Notes under the pieces: model-generated
Told to the model about the DNA's origin: nothing
The model's database searches: none
The model's input: only the letters and a program-made list of their open reading frames with translations
Assembly (NCBI GenBank): GCA_902790015.1
Contig: CADAQF010000021.1
Span: 1-38,114, forward strand
Length of the DNA: 38,114 bases
DNA from: an uncultured Eubacteriales bacterium
GTDB taxonomy: Bacteria; Bacillota; Clostridia; Christensenellales; Aristaeellaceae
Reading direction: 5' to 3'
Position numbers and translations under genes: made by a program
Part shown: positions 18,101 to 25,083 of the stretch, piece after piece
How positions within the stretch are numbered: the stretch's first letter is position 1
Layout: every line of letters starts with the position of its first letter

Positions 18101-18553
18101 CAGGGGCTCTTCTTCTTCCTCCGGGCCGTTCAGGTACTCAGCCGCGTCCTCCCCAATAAGCCCCGAGAGATCGTCCGCCTCGTCGGCTTCGTCCTCCAGC
18201 GCGGGCATCACGGCCGGCACGGCGTCGTCCCGCAGCAGGTACTCCGCCACTTCCTCGTCCGTGAGCGGGCGGGTATAGGCGGAGGCCACAAAGCCGTAGT
18301 CGCCCTGGTAGGACACATAATACCAGCCGTCCTCCGCGTCCAGCACCGGCAGCACCGTCCCGTCGGGGAGGGAGTTCAGCACCTCGCCCGTGCTCTGGGC
18401 CGTCTGCCGCAGGCTGACAGCGTTGATGGTCGTTATGACATAACTGCCCGCCGTCGCGGAAGCCCGGGCCGGCACGGCCCCCGTCAGGGGCAGCAGCATC
18501 AGCGCCAGCATCAGCGCAAGCAACCGAACGTTCCTCTTGTGAGTTCGCAGCAT
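15155..18553 (-). CDS. Secreted SH3b-repeat, peptidoglycan-binding protein with unassigned C-terminal domain
   Basis: A 1132-aa exported wall protein. The signal peptide is LLALMLALMLLPLTGAVPARA. Eight SH3b-type repeats follow (for example VNVRTEPNRNASVTDHVSEG and VYIRKSPSIHSSTVTQIARS), separated by strongly acidic linkers rich in Glu and Asp. Next is a PG_binding_1 domain (LRLGSTGDKVTALQQALFEQG, with GEYNSATVAAVNTFQ). The last 150 residues are a domain I cannot name, ending in FCVHFVNSRVHRTGEVDAYH with Cys1098, His1100, Ser1104, His1107, Asp1113 and His1116. The ATG at 18553 has GAGGTG in front; a TTG at 18583 is possible but has poor spacing. It probably binds or acts on peptidoglycan. Confidence 0.82.
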   Translation of the reverse strand: MLRTHKRNVRLLALMLALMLLPLTGAVPARASATAGSYVITTINAVSLRQTAQSTGEVLNSLPDGTVLPVLDAEDGWYYVSYQGDYGFVASAYTRPLTDEEVAEYLLRDDAVPAVMPALEDEADEADDLSGLIGEDAAEYLNGPEEEEEPLEAEEEADGEGIYDEAAAEAEALTEEGDEETLFSAPDDEELIDEGVYFEQTSEPVLAYVSTPKGGTLTLRNDRSTQARAITYLPNGAYLYVLDMDSTWAQVLYEDVTGYVLAEYVIIADAEEEAAETEQEGEALDGADEAAEEAEESVFCATVRTGDSLLELRATPDDNGVVIARIQDGATLVILGQEGYYYLTVYGGMNGCVSMDLVEIDPGLTGKAPYVYVTNKTVNVRTEPNRNASVTDHVSEGDVLALWGSPYEYDGYTWYPVVVGEKQAYLRGDTCVMLSRNQLNNYQAYGIIPNQADTAASEYLMCVSRSVNVRAAAATTARSLGKLEEGDVLRFEDEVTAAGEQWYRITYHDQTAFVMGRYVKVMTNEEYVLWQQNSLPVEEQTVTAPQPADVRDESAGLAGMSSVAYTLKDKVYIRKSPSIHSSTVTQIARSDTYVTLLGEVSEDQDGGNYTWYQVEFGDYSGWMRSDMLYIYTEDEYDALFGEVTGQTAESPAADPEPEIVIPEDDDSDLIDMAFTVQDRVYLRQAPSVQSPSVAIVGSEHSYLTVLSDAKLDESGADYVWYEVQYNNVTGYVRGDLINLMTEAMWKATFGVDFEASSAVLEPAAEPEPVYLDSEVDETEQNSGAELNANSADETDTAYTLEDNVLMRKQPTMESASVGRIGQANTFVQLMSGAVKDSGKDSYTWYLVEYAAETGYVRSDMIHVVTNAEWDELFNHEEDYTDTSLDGGEIITPMDGDESGLDDYVTYETLRLGSTGDKVTALQQALFEQGYLSADDVTGEYNSATVAAVNTFQHDHNLTVDGVAGQMTQSVLFGTRSYDSTIYPVEKSNWYTGSIQHVWTRGSVAVITDVYTGLSFRARRLAGSYHADVEPLTAADTAVMCQIYGVSTAEDILSNKHWQRRPLWVTVGGRTYAASMYGVPHNYPDGDSIPDNQFSGQFCVHFVNSRVHRTGEVDAYHQQAIQYAYSHAPSKKK

Positions 18554-18645
18554 GTTCAGCACCTCATTCGCAGTTTGTTCCAAAGACCTTCGGGAAAAAC
18601 GGACGCCGTTTCCGGTCCCGTCCGCGCCTACACTTCTTCTTTTGC

Positions 18646-18674
18646 ATTATATTACAGCTTTGTTACAAAGTCAA
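18646..18674 (-). promoter_or_regulatory. Promoter of the SH3b-repeat gene
   Basis: On the minus strand TTGACT (18674-18669), 17-nt spacer, TATAAT (18651-18646), in an AT-rich stretch. CTTTGTTACAAAG (18658-18670), a near-perfect palindrome, overlaps the -35 and could be an operator. The leader would be about 85 nt. Confidence 0.8.
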
Positions 18675-19022
18675 TTCATTTGTTAATTTTTTACGAACAA
18701 TATATTTCGTCACTGAACGATTCGACTCGGAATCGTAATGATTATCGGGCATCGAAAGAAGGCGGGACGCTCCTGCGAAAAATGGCTCTGGGCCTGTCTG
18801 CCGCACGGCGAGGATGACCGACGCATAAACGGCGCAAAAGGCCCCCGCAGATGTGCACGGGTCAGGTGAAAGCAGTATGGTGTCCAGAGGCTCAACCAAA
18901 TAAGGGAGCCCCTGCGCGCCCGGCTGAGACTCCCCCGGCAGGCGCCTGGCAGCGGTTCATCCTGCCGGCGCCGTTTCGTATTATGTGACAGCCGTACGGT
19001 ATCGGTCTTCCGACGGCCGGGT
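18675..19022. other. Intergenic region without a recognisable gene
   Basis: It holds a 7-bp inverted repeat ACGATTC/GAATCGT (18717-18736) and a hairpin CCGGCAGG/CCTGCCGG (18935-18942, 18961-18968) downstream of rsmI but without a T run. A 78-codon frame on the minus strand (18663-18899) overlaps the promoter and has no ribosome site, so I do not call it a gene. Confidence 0.5.
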
Positions 19023-19901
19023 TCAGGCCTGATCTTCCGCCTGCTGCGCCGCCTGCCCGTCCAGAAAACGGCGCACGCGCAGGGAGGCGGCGTAGGCCTC
19101 GTTTTTTTTGACGCCGTCGGCGGTCAGGGCCTCGCGCGCCTCGCGGAGCGTCTTTCCTTCCATTAGATAGGAAAGAAGGCGAAGCTCCGCGGGCAGGGGC
19201 GGCGCCGGTTCCTCCTTTTCAGGCAGGGGCACGGCCCTCAGGTCCAGCACCAGGCAGTATTCCCCCTTTTCCGCCTTTTCGTTTTGCCGGAGGGCTTCCA
19301 GCACCTGGGAAGGGGTGCCGCGCAGGGTGAGCTCGTGCAGCTTGGTCAGGTCGCACGAGGCGGACACCCGGGCCTGCGGCAGTTCCTCATTAATGGCCTC
19401 CATCAGCCTGATGATGCGGAAGGGGGACTCGTGGATCACGGCGCCCTGAGTGCCGATCATGGAACGGAGCTTTTTCCGAAGCGGCTCCCTGTCCCGGGGC
19501 AGAAAACCGTAGAAGGTGAATTCGGTCAGGTCAAAGCCGCTGACCGAAAGGGCCGAGGCCATGGCGGTGGGACCGGGCACGGCGCAGACGGGAATGCCCC
19601 TTTCGGCGCATTCCCTGACCAGAAACGTACCCGGGTCTGATATGGCCGGGGTCCCGGCGTCCGTCACCAGGGCGGCGTCGATGCCTTCGTCCAGCATTTT
19701 CTGGGCGATGCGGGCCGCCTTGTCCTGCTCGTTGTGCTGATGGCAGCTGGTCAGCGGGGTATGGATATCGAAATGGCTGGTCAGCTTCATCGTCACCCGG
19801 GTATCCTCCGCGGCGATCAGGCTGACGCGGCGCAGGATCTCGACCGCCCGGGGGCTCATGTCCCCCAGGTTGCCGATCGGGGTCGCCACCACGTAAAGCA
19901 T
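19023..19901 (-). CDS. rsmI: 16S rRNA (cytidine1402-2'-O)-methyltransferase RsmI
   Basis: A 292-aa SAM-dependent methyltransferase of the tetrapyrrole-methylase fold, which methylates the ribose of C1402 in the 16S rRNA decoding centre. Family marks are LYVVATPIGNLGDMSPRA at the N-terminus, AAEDTRVT, LVTDAGTPAISDPG, PVCAVPGPTAMASALSVSG and FYGFLPR. A small C-terminal helical domain ends it. Length is normal. GGGAGG precedes the ATG. It lies 18 nt after rsmH, which methylates N4 of the same nucleotide, and is the last gene of the valS operon. Confidence 0.96.
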   Translation of the reverse strand: MLYVVATPIGNLGDMSPRAVEILRRVSLIAAEDTRVTMKLTSHFDIHTPLTSCHQHNEQDKAARIAQKMLDEGIDAALVTDAGTPAISDPGTFLVRECAERGIPVCAVPGPTAMASALSVSGFDLTEFTFYGFLPRDREPLRKKLRSMIGTQGAVIHESPFRIIRLMEAINEELPQARVSASCDLTKLHELTLRGTPSQVLEALRQNEKAEKGEYCLVLDLRAVPLPEKEEPAPPLPAELRLLSYLMEGKTLREAREALTADGVKKNEAYAASLRVRRFLDGQAAQQAEDQA

Positions 19902-19919
19902 GGGTTACCTCCCGTGGGA

Positions 19920-20849
19920 TCAGAGTTTTTCGACGGCCCTGAGCAGGGCGCTGTGGGCGCGGCTGTTGCGGGCGATCTCCTCGGGGCAGGGCTTGACCGC
20001 ACCGCCGAAGAGCACTTTAGCCACCGGCTTTTTCCCGCAGGTGCACACCGGCGCCTTCGGCGGGCAGACACAGGGAAACTGCAGCTGCCGGAAGGTCTGC
20101 TTGACCAGGCGGTCTTCTATGGAATGGAAGGTCAGCACGCAGAGCCTGCCGCCGGGCCTGAGGAGGGACACCCAGTCCCTGAGGGCCTGGGCGAGCGGGG
20201 CAAGCTCGTCGTTGACGGCGATGCGGACGGCCTGGAAGGTGCGGCGCGCGGGATGGCCGTCGTCCTTGCGGCGGACGGCCTTGGGAATGGCGGCGTCCAC
20301 CACCGCGACCAGGTCGAAGGTGGTTTCAAGCGGCTTTTCCCTGCGCTTTTCCACGAGCTTTTCGGCGATGCGGGCTGCCCACCGCTCGTCGCCGTAAGCG
20401 TACAGGATCCGGGTGAACTCCTCTTTGGAAACCGTGTTCAGGTATTGAGCGGCGGTCTGGCCCCGGGAAGGGTCCATCCGCATATCCAGCGGGGCGTTTT
20501 CATGGTAGGAAAAGCCCCTTTCGGGCGTATCCAGCTGGTAGCTGGACACGCCCAAGTCCAATAGTCCCCCGGACAGCACGGTGCCTTCGGGCAAAAGGGT
20601 TTTTACGTCGTGGAAGTTGCCGTGAACGGCGTGAAAGCCGCTGAACGCGGCCAGACGGCGGCCGGCGGCCTCGATGGCTGCCCAATCGCGGTCGATGCCG
20701 TACAGGGTCCCCTCCCCCATTTGGCGAAGGATCCCCTCACTGTGGCCGCCGCCGCCCAGGGTGCCGTCCGCGAAGACGTCACCCGGGGCGGGGCGCAGAC
20801 AGTCCAGCACTTCATTGAGCATCACCGACTCATGATAGAACGCGGCCAT
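19920..20849 (-). CDS. rsmH: 16S rRNA (cytosine1402-N4)-methyltransferase RsmH
   Basis: A 309-aa MraW/RsmH. It has HESVMLNEVLDCL, SAM-binding DGTLGGGGHSEGIL and LYGIDRD, LLDLGVSSYQLD, GFSYHENAPLDMRMD, LTFHSIEDRLVKQ and the C-terminal RNSRAHSALLRAVEK. Length is normal. The start lies one base after the valS stop (TGA-T-ATG), so translation is probably coupled. In most Firmicutes this gene is in the dcw cell-division cluster beside mraZ and ftsL; here it is between valS and rsmI with no division genes around. Confidence 0.97.
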   Translation of the reverse strand: MAAFYHESVMLNEVLDCLRPAPGDVFADGTLGGGGHSEGILRQMGEGTLYGIDRDWAAIEAAGRRLAAFSGFHAVHGNFHDVKTLLPEGTVLSGGLLDLGVSSYQLDTPERGFSYHENAPLDMRMDPSRGQTAAQYLNTVSKEEFTRILYAYGDERWAARIAEKLVEKRREKPLETTFDLVAVVDAAIPKAVRRKDDGHPARRTFQAVRIAVNDELAPLAQALRDWVSLLRPGGRLCVLTFHSIEDRLVKQTFRQLQFPCVCPPKAPVCTCGKKPVAKVLFGGAVKPCPEEIARNSRAHSALLRAVEKL

Positions 20850-20850
20850 A

Positions 20851-23571
20851 TCAGTTTTCGTCCAGGTCCTGGATGCGCTTGGTCAGCGACTGCAGCATCT
20901 GGCGGCTGTTTTCAAGCTTGGCTTTTTCGTTTTCAACCAGGGCCGCGGGGGCCTTGCCCACGAAGCCGGGGTTATTGAGCTTGCCCTCGGAGCGGGCGAT
21001 CTCCTTTTCGAGGTTGTCCTTTTCCTTGAGGAGGCGCTTCTTTTCCTGGGCCAGGTCCACCAGATCGCCCAGGGGGATGAAAAGCTCACCGGCCGGGCAG
21101 ACGGCGCTGACCACCTTGCCGGACACGGTTTCGCCCGCGCCCAGCGTTTCCATATGGGAGACGCCGGCCAGGCGCTGGAAATAGGGCTCGGCGCCCTCCA
21201 GGGCATCCGCCCAGCCCTCAGCCGGACACACCATGAGCCTGGCGCGGTGGCCGGGCTGGACGTTAAGTTCGGCGCGCTGGTTGCGGATGACGCGGACCAT
21301 TTCCATGATGCCCTCCATGCGGGCGCTTTCGGCCGGGAAGACCCATTGGGTCTCGTAGGCGGGCCACGGGGACGACATGCAGGACGCCATCAGGCTGTCG
21401 GGCAGATGACGGTAGACCTCCTCAGTGATAAAGGGCATGAAGGGATGGAGCAGGCGCAAAAGCCCGCTGAGCACCTTGAGCAGCACGGCCTGCACGGCCT
21501 TTTTGCGCTCGGGGTCCTGCCCCATCAGGCCGCTCTTGGCCAGTTCAATATACCAGTCGCAGAACTCGCTCCAGATGAAGTCATACAGCTTCTGGGAGGC
21601 CAGACCGTAATCGGCCTCCTCCAGGTTGTCGGTCACCTGGCGGACGGCGTCCATGTAGCGGGTCAGGATCCACTGATCGGCCAGCTCCAGCTTTTTGCCC
21701 TCCAGGGATTCGGCCCCGTCCAGGTTCATCAGCACGAAGCGGGAGGCGTTCCACACCTTGTTGGCGAAGTTGCGGGCCATCTCCACCTTTTCGGTGGAAT
21801 AGCGGGTGTCGTTGCCGGGGCTGATGCCCAGCACCAGGGAGAAGCGCAGGGCGTCGGCGCCGTAATCCCGGATCACTTCCAAAGGATCCACGCCGTTGCC
21901 CAGGGACTTGGACATTTTCCGGCCCAGGGCGTCGCGCACCAGGCCGTGGATGACCACTTTTTTGAAGGGGGTCTGCCCCATATGCTCGATGCCGCTGAAG
22001 ATCATGCGGGCGACCCAGAAGAAGATGATGTCGTAGCCGGTCACCAGCACGTCGGTGGGATAGAAGTATTTGAGGTCCTCAGTCTCGTCCGGCCAGCCCA
22101 GGGTGGAGAAGGGCCACAGAGCGGAGGAGAACCAGGTGTCCAGCACGTCCTCGTCCTGGCGCAGGTGACGGCCGCCGCACTTGGGGCAGACCGTCGGATC
22201 TTCCCGGGAGACGATGGTTTCACCGCAGTCGTCGCAGTACCACGCGGGGATGCGGTGACCCCACCACAGCTGACGGGAGATGCACCAGTCGCGGATGTTT
22301 TCCATCCAGTTCATGTAATGCTTGGAAAAGCGCTCCGGCACAAAAACGGTCTCCCCGTTTTTCACCGTCTCGATGGCGGGCCCGGCCAGCGGGGCCATTT
22401 TGACGAACCACTGGCGGGACACCATGGGCTCCACCACCGTATGGCAGCGGTAGCAGGTGCCGACCTCGTGGCTGAGCGGCTCCACGTTCTTAAGGTAGCC
22501 GCCCGCCTCCAGATCGGCCACGATGGCCTTGCGGGCTTCCAGGGTGGTCATGCCGGCGTACTTGCCGCAGTCCAGCACATGGGGCTCGTTGACGGAGGCC
22601 TTGCCGGAGGCGAACAGCTCGTCCGCGGCGGCCTTGTCGCAAGCGCCGGTCATATGGCCGTCGTAGGTGAAGACGCGCACGATGGGCAGGCTGTGGCGCT
22701 GGCCCACCTCAAAGTCGTTGGGGTCGTGGGCGGGGGTGATCTTGACCACGCCGGTGCCCTTGGTCATATCGGCGTGCTCGTCCAGGACGATCGGGATCTC
22801 CTTATTGAGCAGGGGCAGGAGCACATGGCAGCCGTGCAGGTGGGCGTAGCGGGGGTCTTCGGGGTTGACGGCCACGGCGGTATCGCCCAGCATGGTTTCA
22901 GGCCGGGTGGTGGCCAGCTCCAGCATTTCGCCGGTTTCCCTGACCGGGTAGAGCAGGTGCCAGAAATGGCCGTCCTTTTCCTCGTATTCGACCTCAGCGT
23001 CGGACAGGGAGGTATGGCAGCGCGGGCACCAGTTGATAAGCCGGTTGCCCCGGTAGATCAGGTCCTTTTCGTACAGGCGGACGAACACCTCCCGCACGGC
23101 GCGGGAGCAGCCCTCGTCCATGGTGAAGCGCTCGCGGCTCCAGTCGCAGGAGGAGCCCATGCTGCGCAGCTGGCGGGTGATCGTGCCGCCGTATTCCTTT
23201 TTCCACTCCCAGGCGCGGCGGAGGAATTCCTCACGGCCCAGCTTTTCCTTGCTCAGGCCCTCCTTGCGGAGCTTGTCCACGATCTTGACCTCGGTGGCGA
23301 TGGAGGCGTGATCCGTGCCGGGCAGCCACAGCGTGGCGTCCCCCTTCATGCGATGATAGCGCACGAGGGTGTCCTGCAGGGTATTGTCCATGGCGTGGCC
23401 CATGTGAAGCTGGCCGGTGATGTTGGGCGGCGGCATGACGATGGTGAAGGGCGTCTTTTCCGGATCCCGGTGGGCGGTAAAGGCGCCGGAGGATTCCCAG
23501 CGCTCGTAGGTTTCCTTTTCGATGCTCTGGGGGTTATAGGTTTTTTCCATTTCAAAAGGCGTTTGGGACAT
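20851..23571 (-). CDS. valS: Valyl-tRNA synthetase
   Basis: A 906-aa class I aminoacyl-tRNA synthetase that charges tRNA-Val. The HIGH motif is HMGH (56-59) in PPPNITGQLHMGHA, and KMSKS lies at 552-556 in GRKMSKSLGNGVDP. The editing domain has TTRPETMLGDTAVAVNPED. A zinc-type pair CDDC and CPKC surrounds residues 450-475. The C-terminus is the usual coiled coil (EKKRLLKEKDNLEKEI). Length is normal. AAGGAGGG precedes the ATG. Upstream, a T-box with a GTC specifier (Val) responds to uncharged tRNA-Val. Confidence 0.98.
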   Translation of the reverse strand: MSQTPFEMEKTYNPQSIEKETYERWESSGAFTAHRDPEKTPFTIVMPPPNITGQLHMGHAMDNTLQDTLVRYHRMKGDATLWLPGTDHASIATEVKIVDKLRKEGLSKEKLGREEFLRRAWEWKKEYGGTITRQLRSMGSSCDWSRERFTMDEGCSRAVREVFVRLYEKDLIYRGNRLINWCPRCHTSLSDAEVEYEEKDGHFWHLLYPVRETGEMLELATTRPETMLGDTAVAVNPEDPRYAHLHGCHVLLPLLNKEIPIVLDEHADMTKGTGVVKITPAHDPNDFEVGQRHSLPIVRVFTYDGHMTGACDKAAADELFASGKASVNEPHVLDCGKYAGMTTLEARKAIVADLEAGGYLKNVEPLSHEVGTCYRCHTVVEPMVSRQWFVKMAPLAGPAIETVKNGETVFVPERFSKHYMNWMENIRDWCISRQLWWGHRIPAWYCDDCGETIVSREDPTVCPKCGGRHLRQDEDVLDTWFSSALWPFSTLGWPDETEDLKYFYPTDVLVTGYDIIFFWVARMIFSGIEHMGQTPFKKVVIHGLVRDALGRKMSKSLGNGVDPLEVIRDYGADALRFSLVLGISPGNDTRYSTEKVEMARNFANKVWNASRFVLMNLDGAESLEGKKLELADQWILTRYMDAVRQVTDNLEEADYGLASQKLYDFIWSEFCDWYIELAKSGLMGQDPERKKAVQAVLLKVLSGLLRLLHPFMPFITEEVYRHLPDSLMASCMSSPWPAYETQWVFPAESARMEGIMEMVRVIRNQRAELNVQPGHRARLMVCPAEGWADALEGAEPYFQRLAGVSHMETLGAGETVSGKVVSAVCPAGELFIPLGDLVDLAQEKKRLLKEKDNLEKEIARSEGKLNNPGFVGKAPAALVENEKAKLENSRQMLQSLTKRIQDLDEN

Positions 23572-23586
23572 GGTTCACACCCTCCT

Positions 23587-23775
23587 TCAGCGTAAAAAGA
23601 CGATCAGATACAGGACAAGCGCGGCGGCGGAGGCGCCGATCTTGATCTGCAGGCTGCGTTTGAGGACCGTCTGCCCGTCCGGGCCGAAAAAGCGCGCGGC
23701 GATCTTTCCGGACAGGAAGCAGACCGCCAGCAGCACAGCCAGCACGACGAGCAGTATGATTTGACCGGCCGACAT
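23587..23775 (-). CDS. Small membrane protein in the valS operon
   Basis: A 62-aa protein with two hydrophobic segments, IILLVVLAVLLAVCFLSG near the N-terminus and AAALVLYLIVFL at the C-terminus, joined by a basic loop (KIAARFFGPDGQTVLKRSLQ). TAAGGAGG lies just before the ATG, and the gene stands between the T-box terminator and valS with a 15-nt gap, so it is very likely translated and shares the T-box control. I do not recognise a family or function. Confidence 0.7.
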   Translation of the reverse strand: MSAGQIILLVVLAVLLAVCFLSGKIAARFFGPDGQTVLKRSLQIKIGASAAALVLYLIVFLR

Positions 23776-23894
23776 GGTTTCCTCCTTAAAGACTGGCTGA
23801 CGGCATTTTTTAATGAGGCAGGCGGCGGGGCCGGTTTTTCCGCGGCATAATGCCCGCTGCCGATTTTGGGGGACGGCGCCGGACCGTCCCTAAA

Positions 23895-23949
23895 TTCAAA
23901 TCAAAAGCAAAACCGCCCTCATATCCCTCTGTGGGATACAAGGACGGTT
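23895..23949 (-). terminator. T-box terminator hairpin
   Basis: On the minus strand AACCGTCCT (23949-23941) pairs with GAGGGCGGTT (23920-23911), with TATCCC/GGGATA extending the stem, followed by TTGCTTTTGATTT. It is the alternative to the antiterminator. Confidence 0.85.
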
Positions 23950-24152
23950 TGACCCGTGGTACCACCTTGATTCACGGCGAAAGCGCCGCCTCTGGGCGCT
24001 GTAACGGGCGCTCCCGCGCGGCTTTGGGGGCTATGGCCCTTCAGCCGCGCCCTGGGCGGACGACCTTTCGCGCGTCTGAGACCCGCCAGCGGCTTTCAGC
24101 CAGGGCCGCTGTCTCTTTTAAAATGGGCTCAGGATGCGTTACTTCCTTCCGC
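23895..24152 (-). promoter_or_regulatory. Valine T-box riboswitch
   Basis: On the minus strand, stem I has a base pairing GCGGA (24152-24148) with TCCGC (24060-24056), then CGC with GCG, then CTGAG with CTCAG. The specifier loop strand CGAAAGGTCG (24070-24061) holds GTC (24064-24062), a valine codon, opposite AGTAA. An AGAGA element lies further up the stem. The antiterminator holds the T-box sequence AAGGTGGTACCACGGG (23968-23953), whose UGGU can pair with the ACCA end of uncharged tRNA-Val. Uncharged tRNA would let transcription proceed into the small membrane gene, valS, rsmH and rsmI. It starts a few bases after the rpmF stop. Confidence 0.93.
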
Positions 24153-24157
24153 TTCGA

Positions 24158-24355
24158 TCAGGCGTTCTTCTTTTCCTTGGCGGTCATGTCGATGACCTGT
24201 TTTCCGTCATAATAGCCGCAGTGCTTGCAGACGCGGTGGGCCAGCTTATACTGGTGGCACTGCTTGCACTCCACGATAGCGGGCTGGGACAGTTTCCAGT
24301 TCGCACGGCGGCTGCGGCCGCGTGCCTTCGATACTTTTCCCTTCGGAACAGCCAT
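24158..24355 (-). CDS. rpmF: Ribosomal protein bL32
   Basis: A 65-aa bL32 of the large ribosomal subunit. It begins MAVPKGKVSKARGRSRRA and carries two Cys pairs, CKQC and CKHC, that would bind zinc; this is the zinc-containing (C+) form. Length is normal. AGGAGGTG precedes the ATG. It follows yceD directly, the usual arrangement in bacteria. Confidence 0.97.
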   Translation of the reverse strand: MAVPKGKVSKARGRSRRANWKLSQPAIVECKQCHQYKLAHRVCKHCGYYDGKQVIDMTAKEKKNA

Positions 24356-24357
24356 GT

Positions 24358-24879
24358 TTACACCTCCTGATCCTTAGTCAGCAATTGCTGCAATGCCGAA
24401 AAAGGATGGACGGTCGCCGTCTCCTTCTGGCAAGCATGCGTGTCATCCGGGCCCTCGAGGGCCTGTTGTTCAGAGCAGGCGTCGCACACCAGGCGCATCG
24501 GCAGATCCAGCACAGCCAGCGTCAGCGCCAGCTGCCCAAGATCCGCTTCCTTGCCCTGAAAGGTCATCTGCTCTTCATCCTCCGTGGGCGCAGGGGATGT
24601 ATCGGACAGCCGGTCGATATGGAGGAAAACCTCATCGAACGGAACGTCCACCCGATGCACGGCCGGCGCCAGGCAATACGCGCAGGCGCCGCGCGCCTCG
24701 GCCGTAAAACGGCCTTCCAGCATCAGGCTGTCCTCTTCCAGCATGAACGTGCCGTCAAACACGGCAGGCGCCGGAAAAGATATCGTCTCCCCGAAAATGC
24801 GCTGCGGCGGTATGGCCACCTCGTGGCGGAAAGGAATCCGTTCCCCCGGCCGTAAAAACGCCTGTGAAACATCCAGCAA
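24358..24879 (-). CDS. yceD: DUF177 (YceD) family protein
   Basis: A 173-aa DUF177 protein, linked in bacteria to 23S rRNA accumulation and almost always upstream of rpmF. The central GACAYCLAP and the later LVCDACS are the conserved Cys segments of the family. The frame can be extended to 24945, but that part covers the promoter (TTGACA and TATAAT) and cannot be translated from it. I therefore start at TTG 24879, six bases after GGGGAGGGG. It ends two bases before rpmF. Confidence 0.88.
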   Translation of the reverse strand: MLDVSQAFLRPGERIPFRHEVAIPPQRIFGETISFPAPAVFDGTFMLEEDSLMLEGRFTAEARGACAYCLAPAVHRVDVPFDEVFLHIDRLSDTSPAPTEDEEQMTFQGKEADLGQLALTLAVLDLPMRLVCDACSEQQALEGPDDTHACQKETATVHPFSALQQLLTKDQEV

Positions 24880-24912
24880 CGCAGTCCCCTCCCCGTTTCG
24901 TGACCGTTCCAT

Positions 24913-24941
24913 ATTATACGACAAGCCGATTTTCTTGTCAA
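24913..24941 (-). promoter_or_regulatory. Consensus promoter of the yceD-rpmF operon
   Basis: TTGACA (24941-24936), 17-nt spacer, TATAAT (24918-24913), a perfect sigma-A promoter on the minus strand. It may serve the whole yceD-rpmF-valS-rsmH-rsmI unit, because I see no other promoter before the T-box. Confidence 0.9.
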
Positions 24942-25013
24942 CCAATAAAATTCACCGGCTCACGCCACCAATAAAATTTTCCAGCTCACGCATGAAAATC
25001 TGCCGGCTCATGC
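24941..25013. repeat. Short tandem repeat upstream of yceD
   Basis: Two 25-nt copies begin at 24941 and 24967 (ACCAATAAAATT, then CC, then GCTCACGC) and match at 22 positions. A third partial copy (24992-25013) keeps CCGGCTCATGC. The first copy reaches the -35 element of the yceD promoter. On the minus strand it contains a 19-codon frame starting MSRQIFMRELENFI. Confidence 0.6.
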
Positions 25014-25083
25014 ATGAACATAGTATTGATATCCTGCTGCGTGTTTCCTGTTGATTACGGTTTCGCTTTATGGTAAAATGAAC

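Noticed and set aside
15176..18817. A very long open frame on the + strand opposite the SH3b gene
   Set aside because: It is the mirror of a GC-rich gene; the minus strand has a signal peptide, domain repeats, promoter and terminator.
18663..18899. A 78-codon minus-strand frame upstream of the SH3b gene
   Set aside because: It overlaps the promoter of the SH3b gene, has no ribosome site and no protein-like pattern.
21154..23595. Long + strand frame opposite valS
   Set aside because: The minus strand encodes a complete valyl-tRNA synthetase with all motifs.
24880..24945. N-terminal extension of yceD to 24945
   Set aside because: The extension lies over TTGACA and TATAAT of the promoter, so it cannot be in the message made from it.
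25051..25079. Promoter TTGATT-17-TAAAAT before the frameshifted gene
   Set aside because: The -10 is only five bases before the ATG at 25084, so it would give no usable leader; kept only as a possibility.
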